From assembly GCA_018398765.1 (NCBI GenBank), contig JAHBMJ010004781.1, forward strand, positions 18,706 through 77,740: a DNA stretch of 59,035 bases. Reading direction: 5' to 3'. Positions 36,741-47,102 of this stretch are shown one piece after another; position 1 is the stretch's first letter; every line of letters starts with the position of its first letter. This DNA is from Chromera velia. Taxonomy: Eukaryota > Sar > Chromeraceae. Position numbers and translations under genes: made by a program. Below the pieces are notes generated by a model. That model was not told the DNA's origin, ran no database searches, and saw nothing but the letters and a program-made list of their open reading frames with translations.

Positions 36741-39700
36741 TCAGTTGAATGGCTGCAGGGCCTCCCCGAGGGCATTCTTGAGGAGATCCGAGTCCCCTGA
36801 GAGTGCAGCTGATGCTCCTTTGAGACCATCACCTCCCATATCTTTGAAGGGAAAGTCTAATTTCAGTCCTTCCTCTCCACCAAGAGACGGCATCTTCTTC
36901 ATACCGTCAAGCACCTTCAATCCCTGGAACGGAAAATTCATTCCTCCCAAAAGACCACCCCCCCCTTCTTTCGCCTTCTCTTCGACTGTTGCTGCTTCTT
37001 CTGTTTTCTGTTCCACAAAACTGTCTGGGATGGTCGGGAACTTGCCGTGTTTGGCCTTGTCGACCTTGACCGTCACCTCGTCAAACCCAGAGAGACCATC
37101 GTCGTTCTCTATCACGGTCACTCTGACAACAAACGCGTCTGACTTCTTGACGGTCAAAAGCCATTCAATCTTTTCATACCCGTACTCATGAGTGACCCCC
37201 GGCTCCCCCTCGATCTCTGAAAGCCCTACCGTCTCCTCGGGACTACCGTCTCCCCAGTCAACAACCACCGTGTACTCTTCACACGCACGCGCTGGATCCT
37301 CAACCACAGCCCTGATGAGGGCGACTGCAGGTTCCTCTTTTGTTGCTGCGATTTCCTGCAGAGTCGGACTGGCACTTACCGTCGGTGCTACAGGCAGAAC
37401 TGCAAACACGAACGGTGCACTGCCTGTAGTCCCATCATCATCGCTCACGGTGACCTCTCCTTCGTACAACCCATCCTCACAGAAGGTTTTCGACACCCCC
37501 CCGTTAGTGAGGTCTCCGATGTTCACAGCCATGGGCCCGTCTCCATCCCCCCAGTCCACAGTCGAAGTGAAGGTCTCACAGGCAGACGCGGGATCGGAGA
37601 AGGAGGCCGAGATGGTGACGGGGGACCCTTCGTGTTCGGATTGACTCAAGGGAGCTGCTGTCACGAGGGGGGCCACAGGGGTGACAGAGAGGTCTGCAGA
37701 TCCCATCCCAGAGGCCGCACCGTCGTTGATCGTGACTGTGACAGTGTAGTCACCGTCTTCGCAGAAGTCAATGGAGATGCCGTCTCCCTGCAGAGACGTG
37801 CACAGGCATTGAAGCGGGCAGAAAGCGCAGGGAGGGACCCACCGATCTCATGCAGGATTTGAAACATGCACTCAGAGATGGGGACGTATACACGTGATTT
37901 CAAGAGGGGTATCCATGTGCAACTTTTTCGAGAAGAGACTGCTCACATAGAGAAGACGACAAGGCGCTGCTTTCGATAGTTGCTGCCGCAAAATGGCGGC
38001 TGAACAGACAAGACCCTGCGTCCCGAAACGGTATTCTTTTTCTCGGTTGCGATTCCATACATCCACAGCAAAACTCCCTTTGAACCTGATGCTAAGAGAA
38101 ACTGATAGATGAGCGCGAAACGATTCAGACACAGGGAGCCCAGAGCGAGCCCTTCTCCCTTCTCCATTTTCACACAGAGAGAAAGAATCATGCAACAAAC
38201 CCACCAAAAGGTCGGCCACTGCCACATTCTGCTGTCTGCCGTCTCCCCAATTCACAATCGCGGTGTAGGCCTCACAGGCTTCCCCAGGATCTGACAGCAC
38301 AGCCCTCACGGTGGCCATTCCCCCCTCCTCAATCACATCCGACGTCAGGAAGGCTGTCACAGTCGGTGGCACATTCTGCACAGTCACCGTCAAAGTGTCC
38401 ATCCCCATGTCGACCCCGTCATCCACAGCCACTTTCACAACGTACACACCGTCATTGCAGAACACTCGGGAGTCCTTCACTGAGTTCACTGGAGTCACCG
38501 TCACACCTTCCGGGCCAGCACCCAACCCCCAGTTGACCTGCACGGGTTCAAACAAAGTCCGGTCACAAAAACGGGACAGAAGGACATTTCCACCACACGC
38601 ATGCCCATAGTACACGTCTATGGATGAAAACATATTTTTTCGCACATTTTGCTTTGAAAAAACCTGCACAGAGACACTCACACGTGCACCTCCCTTTATC
38701 ACCCTTGACCTCTGCGCTAACGCACCGTTGCTGTGTGGGTGTCCTCAGTCCCAGGGTCCTCAAAGGTTGCAGCCAGAAAGACCTCTGACCCCTCTGGAAC
38801 GTTCACATTGCTCCCTGCCTCCACCTGCACTCGATTGATCATCACCGGGAGGAGGCTTACGAACGATGTGTGGGAAGCAAGAGAAAATTAAGGGTTAGCT
38901 GAAGCCTCGCCACTTGGCTTCATTCGTCTGCAAACTTAATTCAACCCCTATGACATGCAAGGCATCAACGTGACAGAGCGCTGTGAATTTCAGATTTTGG
39001 CACATACGATAAGAATAATTTGCTCACGGAACTCCCAAATCGATTGCATTATCTCCCATGCATGCAGGCAGGCAGGGAGGTCTCGCGGCAGTACAGGAGA
39101 GAACACAGGGACCCTGCATGAAGCAAAACAGACCGCAGACACTCATGGAACAAGTAAGCGGTTCTGCCTCTGTTTGACTCCCTTCTCACATACTCCTCTA
39201 CGCTTCCTCTCGGAGACGGAGAAAGAGACTGCTGGCTTGATGCATGAAGGGACTTACAGAGGGTGCCACGTTGAGGACCGTGACGGCAGCGGTGTCTGAG
39301 TCATACAGAGGGACCACCACGTCTCCTCCTTTGTCGTCCACTGTGACCTGAATCTGCACAAACAAATGAATGCAGGGAGGGAGGGAACAGGAAGGCGAGT
39401 GGGTCCAGTATGATTCTCAGGCAGACACCTCGTTGATCTTTTTTTCTTTTCTTTAGACGCACTTGGTTTCCTCCTTCTAGCCTCATGCAAATGATGTGTA
39501 CGCGCGCGCGTCTTTCTGATTGGTGTTCAATATTCTGCGCAGCAATTGTGTCAAGCCGACATTGAGAACACAATCAAAACCTGCCCCACCCTCCGCAGGA
39601 ACCCCCAAAAAACAGTAGCACAAACCCCCTGCATGAAGAATATTCCCATGCAATCCTCAACTGACCACCAAGTTGCCCTCGTTAACGCCCAAAATCCTGG

Positions 39701-40108
39701 GAGTGCCGGTGGTGTCATCGAACAACGCGGCGATCCCTGTCGGATCAGAAGTGAAGGTCCATAGGAAGTTCAGAATGGCGTTCTCGGGGTCAGAGCTGCC
39801 AAGGCCGTCGAGGTCGATGATGGAGCCCTCGTTGACCTGATAGGGTCCCCCAGCGACTGCACTGGGTCCTGTGTTGGTGCAGGGGCCTGAGGTGTACATC
39901 TCCCCGTCTGTGTAGAGGCCGTCTCCGTCGTCGTTGGGGGTAAATCCGGGGGATGGGCAGACCTGCATGCATGTATGTATGTGTGCTTGTGTGCATGCAT
40001 ATATACAGAAATGCAGGTATCTTCATACTCGGACCTCACAGCACAATAGTGAGTCTTACATACAATCATAAGACCACACATGAAGGCAAACAGACATCCA
40101 GCTATCCT

Positions 40109-40151
<43 letters not shown>

Positions 40152-41336
40152 GAAGTAATTCACTGCCTCCCTGCCTGCCTGACCTTTGTGATTCGACGGT
40201 TCATGAACCCTCCATTGATGAATCCTCCGAGGGCAGTGAAGGGAGGATCGCCGTCGTCGTCAGGCACAGCGACCTCGAAGTGAAGATGGGGTCCCCCTGA
40301 GGCCCCGGCAGTGCCTTCGATTCCGAGGATCTCCCCGACAAACACCGTGTCGCCAACCTGCATGCATGCATACATGCGTGGCTGGTTCGTTGAGAGGGAC
40401 ATGCAGACAAGACAAAGACTGCATGGCTACATGGAACTTCTTTTCCTTTGTAGATTTGGTCTTTGTATGTCAAAGTGGAACTTTGCATCAAAGCGGGAGA
40501 ACATTCAATTCCACACTGCTGTGTTGTGAAACTAATGCTTTAACACCTCCTTTCACAGCAAAGTCGACAGAGAGCAGAATCTAGAATCTTTAGAAAAAGG
40601 AAACAAACAAGACAAATAATTCCATGAGGAAGTGAGTGAGTCACTTAATGAGAGAGTGACAGTGCGAGTGAGTGAGTGACCTGCCATCCGAGGTTTGTCA
40701 CACTCAGCCTGTCGAAGTGGGAGTACTTCGTCCACTCCCCGTTGAAGTGCTCCAGCCAGACATAGTTGTTGTAGTCGCTGCACACATAAAATCATATGGG
40801 CACGTTGCAGTTACGTCCTTTCAAACAGGCCTTGCATACAGCGTACGAAGAGGAGGGGAAGCAAAAAAAAGCACATGCACAGGAAAAGCTCTGACATACA
40901 TGAATTACTGTTACTGTCCCTCTGTTCGTCCTCTACAGAGTCATATGGTTGGACATGCAGCCGTTTTGTCGACTGCGCACACGTTAAAGAGCGGGATAGA
41001 GGATGACTGCATCATTTGATTTTCTTTCTACTTCTGAAAAAGTCAGACAAAAAAAAAAATGGAACCGAAAAAAAAAAACAGATAGAGAGACAGACACATA
41101 TTCGTCGGACAGGTTACAGACGTCTTTCTCTTTCTCCTCGGATCCTTTTTTCAGTGACACCTCATCCCTTGATGCATGTATTGATATGCAATTAGAGTTC
41201 ACTTATGCCTTCCCCCACGCACTTGGCTCCCTCCCTCCCTCCCTCCTTCCCGACGTACCTGCAAATAAACGGGGCCACAATCGTACTGTTCGTACATCTC
41301 TCCTCGTTGTCGTCCGACCCTGCATGGGATCTTTCG

Positions 41337-41370
<34 letters not shown>

Positions 41371-42611
41371 TGCATGTCGAAGAAGTAAATTTGGCAAAAT
41401 GCAGAGGGAAAAAAAGGTCAGAACTTTGCAGGCTCTCTGCGATTTGAAGATCTACGTGGGATAGAGGCAAAAGTTTGAGATCAAATTGAGATCAGAAAGG
41501 CTATGCTGAGAAGAGTGTGTAACTTTCTCCTCATGACTAACTTTGCACTTACATCTTTCTTCATTAGTTCATACGTCTGCCTTCTTCATCAGTGAGTGTC
41601 CAGACGAATCACAGAACGGTGTGAGCAGCTCATCCAATCGTGACCTACCTCCTCCCTGACTTCTTTCAATCACATTCTTTCACAGTTGGAATTTTCTCAG
41701 AGACTCCCACTCTTCAGACGATTCACTCAGAAGCAGAAGAAAATGAGTAGAATACAACGACGATCTTTTTAGACTGTTACACCACGCCATCCCACCCACC
41801 CACCCACCCACCCACCCACCGGGGTTGTTCGCGGAGTACGGGACTCCTCCAGCGTCCGCGTTGTCTCCCGTACAGCCCCCATCGCAGTTCCCGTGCACGT
41901 CCACGATCCCCCTGATGATCCCGGAGGCAGCCGCAACAATCCGACGGGAGTCGGTGTCGGACCTGCAACAAAAAAGGGTGGTGTTTGCATACGTGGAAAT
42001 CTGTGTGTGGATAACTGCAAGTGTATACATGTCTGTGCGTGTGTGTCTGTGTGTGTGTGTGTGAGAGAGAAAGGGAGAGAGAGAGACAGAGAAAGAGAGA
42101 GAAAGAGAGAGAGAGAGAGAAAGAGAGAGAAAGAGAACTTTCCAATTTTCCATCGACTGACGCGTTCTCATGGCGTCTTTGGAAATGCATCGGGCATCCC
42201 GACGTTTCAAATCCATCCAAAGAAAAGGCAAAGTTCGTTTTGAAGCAAGAAGCAACGCCCAAGCAGCTAACACAGGTCTGGTCCACTCACACCGTACTAG
42301 AAAAAAAAGCAAGAGCACGGAAAGTCGGGGATTCATGCGTGTCTTTAGGGACTTGCGTTTGCCTCTGTGACAGACCCGAGGTCGACCGCATCGTTTGGGG
42401 CTGTGGACGGTGGAGGGTGGTTGGTGTGGTCGTTGTTGGCAGTCACGGGCACATTGTCCTCGAAGGGGATGCGATAGAGCCCCACGGAGCAGTCAAGGTT
42501 GCCGTCAGGGATACAGTTGGGGTACTGCGCGTTGACAGAGAAAGGTAAGGCAAAACAGACAGACAACGCAAACAACACATAGTGTTGTTGCACTGAAAAC
42601 GCAAACAACAT
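36741..42611 (-). CDS. Secreted M23 metallopeptidase with PKD-type repeats
   Basis: Minus-strand exons: 42611-42376, 41962-41816, 40777-40681, 40357-40184, 39962-39666, 39353-39258, 38824-38726, 38537-38205 and 37787-36741. They join in frame to 841 residues. A signal peptide (FALSVCFALPFSVNA) precedes QYPNC. The N-terminal domain has M23 (lysostaphin/gametolysin-type) zinc-site features: NDHTNH, then NDAVDLG (His and Asp ligands), WTKYSHFD, and GGPHLHFEV with the HxH ligand. M23 enzymes cut peptidoglycan cross-bridges or glycine-rich proteins. Five or six PKD/Ig-like domains follow, with VNWGDG, VDWGDGDG and VDWGDGSPEE and strands such as CEDGDYTVTVT, ending in a glycine-rich tail. The likely site of action is outside the cell or in a secretory compartment; substrate unknown. 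The last six introns are all phase 0. The exon 2 donor lies inside a (GTGG)n repeat. Confidence 0.88.
40109..40150. repeat. (GA)n microsatellite
   Basis: GA run in an intron of the M23 peptidase gene, just downstream of exon 40357-40184 on the minus strand. Confidence 0.9.
41791..41820. repeat. (CCCA)n repeat overlapping a splice donor
   Basis: Seven CCCA-type units, reading GGGT/GTGG on the sense strand, contain the end of exon 41962-41816 and its donor. See findings. Confidence 0.9.
42044..42137. repeat. (TG)n-(GA)n microsatellite
   Basis: TG run then GAGAAAGA-type run in the first intron of the M23 peptidase gene. Confidence 0.9.
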
Positions 42612-43154
42612 CTTGGAGCTTGGAACTTTGTTTTTGAATCCGTGTTTGCACTTTTCCTGTAAAGTATATTTATACTGCAGCACCCGTTCACAGTGACCGC
42701 CTGAGTCACATGTGCACGGTCAGATATTGCAGTGACATTGTTGAATCATCGCGCGATCGTCTCGATCAGAGGACCGATCATGCAAGGGCCGCGCGGCATG
42801 CAGCTGCATGCCACGTCGCGATGCGCGCGCCGACGCCAAAAGCTAGTGGGCCCAACCGGCCGCGGCGACGGGCCCCCCGCGCTCCGCCGCCGCCGCCAAC
42901 GCGCGTTCCATGCAAGAGACGCCGCTCAGACGCCGTTTTTTGCATTGACTCAGCTTGAAGGTGGTCGACGCATGGTCGACGCTGTGAGACTCCTGTCATA
43001 TGCCAGCATGTCAGATCATTTGCTGCAGACTCGACGGCCTTGGCCTGGGACAGTGAATCCTTCCTTCCTTGTGTGATTTTGACAAGCTTTGCGAGGTTCC
43101 CTAACACAGCCTTCAATTCAGTCTGAATTAATCAATTAGGTTTTCTGCGGCCGG
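42612..43154. promoter_or_regulatory. Probable bidirectional promoter, M23 peptidase / coiled-coil gene
   Basis: A 543-base head-to-head gap. A very GC-rich core at about 42786-42915 carries many palindromes (GCATGCAGCTGCATGC near 42796, GCGCGC, GGCCGCGGC) and a CCGCCGCCGCC run. It is unlike the surrounding introns and intergenic DNA. Promoter function is inferred from position and composition; I see no certain core element. Confidence 0.4.
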
Positions 43155-43639
43155 ATGAAGGGCTCCGACGAAGGGCTCGATGCCGTGCCGAGAGACGGCG
43201 TTGCATCAGGTGGGGGCCTGTCCTTCCTTCCCAGGGAGGCCCACGGAGAGGGGGGGTTGCACCAGAGTGCTGCCCTCTCACAGCTCCTCAGTGGTCCTGC
43301 TGGAGCGTCGGTGCCGCTGTCCTTCCAACACCAGATGCCGGTACAGGCACAGGTACAGGCAGAGGCCAAGATGGCAGGAGCACAGGCGGAGAGAGAGGCC
43401 CAGGCGGCGTTCGTGCGGAGGGTAGAGAAGGAGGCAGAGGCCGCATCCCGGAGGTTCGTGATAAAAGCCAAGCAGCAAGACAAGATGGATACACAGACGC
43501 ACGGCACATGCACACACACGGCCGAATCGCTGGGCTGTGACGTTGATTTGATGTTGCAATCGATCCGCCAGATTCGTGTGCCCCTCTGTTTCCTTTCTTT
43601 TGCAAGACATGTGGAAAGGGAAGCAGAACCCCTTACCGG

Positions 43640-43676
<37 letters not shown>

Positions 43677-46600
43677 GTGTCCGTCTCCTTCTCTCCTTGC
43701 ACTTCTTTCGCTTGTCTGGCGGTCACTGGGTTTTTTGCCGGCATCTCCTCGCTTCGTATGCACATGCATGTGTAGCATCGTCTCTCTTTGCGTTGCTATT
43801 CCGTCGTTTCTTTCCTGCTTGTTTCACCTTCCTGGCGACTGGGGTTGAAGTGATTGATGCCTTCTGAGTAATGATACATCCTTGCTTCCCCCGCCCTCCG
43901 ACCGACGCCTCCCATGCTTTTCCTCCCCCGTAATCGCTCTTTCCATGAGTAAGCAACGTTCCTGTTCGTCTCATCCCCCCTCCTTTGTGATCTCCTTTCT
44001 ATCATGGACTTGTCTTCCGTTCCTTCGTTCAGCATTGCCGATTTCTTCAGCGAGCGTCTACGAGAACAGCAGCAGGAGTGGGCCCGCAGGCACGAGGCCG
44101 CCCTCAGAGGTCTGGCCGTGGAGGCGCTTCAAGGGTCCGCCTCTGCGTCTGCAGCTGCCGGGGCCCTTCCATCACGGGGGGGACCCCAACAGAACTCCTC
44201 TGCTGCTGCTGCCGGGGTCCTCCCGTCCCCCTTCTCGAGGGACACAGCGCTGGCGGCAGACCTGGAGAGGACCCTCCAAACTTATGTCCAGAAGGTGAGT
44301 GAGAGGGGAGGGGCTTCATTTATTCATTCGTTCCACTCACCTTGTGCCTGATGGAAAAGAAATGAATGTCCTCCTTTCCCCTCCACAATCCCGCAATTTG
44401 CCTTCTTGATTCTTTCTTTCTTGTCTGACTATCGTAACCCGAATGTTTCTATCCCTCCGTGTGCTCTTTGTGTACGCTTCCTTCCTATCCTCTTTTCTCC
44501 TTTTTGCCGCTGCACTTTTCTCGTCCCCTCTCTCCCTTCTTCCCCCCCCTTCCTCTTTTGGTGTTTCCGTCAGTCTTTGGATGTTCTCTTTTGAGTTTGT
44601 GAATAGGGGTGCAGATGCATGGCAGAGAACTCTGACTTCTCTTCTCGTCGCCCCTTTCCCATTGTGGCTTCCTTCCTCCCTTTGAAATATGCTCAATCGT
44701 TTGGTTTGCTTTCCATTTGCCTCCCTCCCCTCCAGGTCTCTGACCTTTTGGGCCAACACCACCGGCAGCAGCTCCGACTCTGGGAAGGGGAACAGAGGGC
44801 CCTGCTGCTCCGTGCACAGTCTCTCGACGAGAGGGCTATCGCCGTGGAAGAACAGGTTCGTCTGCCTGCCTGTCCGTCTTCATACCCCCTGTCTCTCTGC
44901 ATGAGCGTTTGGTTTGGGCTGTCTTGTCTTGTTTGTTGCGCGCGGCCCGATGGATGCACGGGGGGTCTACTTTTGTTGGAAGGAAACTGATAGTCTGTCT
45001 GGAGAAGAACGTGAAATGAAAAGCCGAAAAAATTGGTGTCAATGCCTCCCGTTGCTCTGAAAGATTCGAAGAGGGGAGGAGAAAACAAAATTCAAGATTC
45101 ACGTTGCCTGCATCGGTCTCTGCCGTACAGTTGCTTTCCTTTCCTCGTCTTCCTGGTTTTTTCTCTTTCATCTTGCTTGCCTGTTTGCAGGTGAGGGGCG
45201 AATACCACGCCCGCCTGGAGGCAGCCCTCGAGTCCCACCGGAGAGAGAAGGCGGCACTGGTCGATTCTGTACAGACACAAATCGCACAACAGGAACAAGC
45301 ACTGGAGGCAGAGGCACTCAGGGTGCACATGGAGAGGTGGGCGTTGAATGGGAAGAATTTCTTTCTTTTTTTTTGTTTCGTTTTGCTTTTTGGACATCGG
45401 ATTGAGCAGTAGACGTGTGCTTGCTTGCGTGCGTGATAGAGAGGGGAGGGGACGGGTGCATGGACTGGGTGATGAGGGGAGCCCTGGTGGTGGAAGGGAA
45501 GAGAGGGGATCTCTCTGAGAACAGAGCAACAAGACCCTTAGGTAGGAAGGAAGGAAGAAGGGAAAGAAGACACAGAGGAGGAAGAGAGGCACGAGTCTCT
45601 CTCTCCGTTTCTCTGTGTGTCCTTCTTTCACACTCCGCCCCCCTTCTTTCTTAATGAACCGAATGCCCCCCTTCTTTCTTAATGAACCGAATGCCCCCCT
45701 TGTTTCTTAATGAACCGACTGCCCCCCGTCCTCCACGAACTAACGGGATGAATGAGCATTTGTGCGTCTGAGTGCGTGCATGTTCACTCCTTCTGTCCGT
45801 TCGCTCGTCTTGTCTCCTTGCTTCCTTTCTCTTTTTTTTTTACATTCTTGCTGAAGCATGCCAGCCAAATATATGCCTCAAAGAAACAGAGAGAGCGCAC
45901 ATGCACGCATGTCTGTGTATCTGTCTATCTGTGTTCAGAGCGACGTTTGAGGAGGGCCTGAGAGAGAAGTACGAGGGGTTGATCAGCCGCCTGAGAGAAC
46001 AGAGGGAGGAAGACGCGACCAAGAGATTGGACAAAACCCTGGAGGGACTCGCGGATCATGTCAGTCAGTCAGTCAAGAAGGCAGGGAGGCAGGCAGTCAA
46101 CTAAGTGTTGGCTCCGTGGATCTGTGAGGCAGCCCTATCAGTCCAACCAAAACTTACGGCTTTTATCAAGTGTGCGATCGCTGTCTTCTTCCCCTTGTCC
46201 ATTCATGCATGCATGCCCTGGCCCTTGTGTGATTCACTCTCTGAGTCAGTCAGTCAGTCACAGATGTGCTCTGTCTGTCCGTCTGTCCGTGCAGGCCCGC
46301 GTAGAGAGAGCGAAGGCAGAGGCGGCGTTGCAAGCAGAGAGGGGGGCCGAAGCAAAAGCAAACGAAAGGTTGGTTGTGATGGCCGGGTTTTTGTTCATTG
46401 CTGCTGCGGCTGTTGTGTCCTGTAACTCCAACGCTCGAATGCATGATACCAACAGAGATTACGTCATTTCGGTGTGTTCGATCTGAGATGGGGAGAGGGA
46501 AGGGAAAACCGATTGACGCACGCAAGGGAAGCTATATTTGGTGTGGTTGGTGTGTTCGATCTGAGATGGGAAGAGGGAAGGGAAAACTAAAAGATATCTC

Positions 46601-47063
46601 TTCCACTCAATTTTCAATTTTCTCGTTCCCTTTTTTGTTTCCTCGTTCATTGGTTCGATCATTCCTTCTCTTATGCTCTCGATCAATTTTTGGAACCTGG
46701 TGATGATCTCGTTCTCTTTTCTCTCCTGATGGCTTTCATTGGTCCCCCAATCTCCACCCGCCTTCCTTTTTCATTCTGAAGTACCTAGTGGTTCACATAT
46801 GTTGTTCCCTCCTTCACTTCTTCCGTCTTGGTTTGCGCGGTGTTCCATGCAGGTATAATGCCGCACTGCGAGAGGCGGCTGCCGAATGGACTCTCCAAGT
46901 GAGTTGAGCTGAGGAGTTGTGCTTTCCATTTTTTTATCTGTTGTTGTGTTCCTGTCTCTTGTGTCCGCCGTGTCTTTTCTCATGCTTCCTTTTTTTCCTT
47001 CCTTTCTTCTTCCTTCGTTCCTTCCTTCCTTTCTCCGTTTCTTCCGCCCAAATTTCACATGCT

Positions 47064-47102
<39 letters not shown>

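Noticed and set aside
42778-43116. Open frames in the GC-rich divergent gap
   Set aside because: They conflict with each other, lack splice support and follow from the CCGCCG-type composition.
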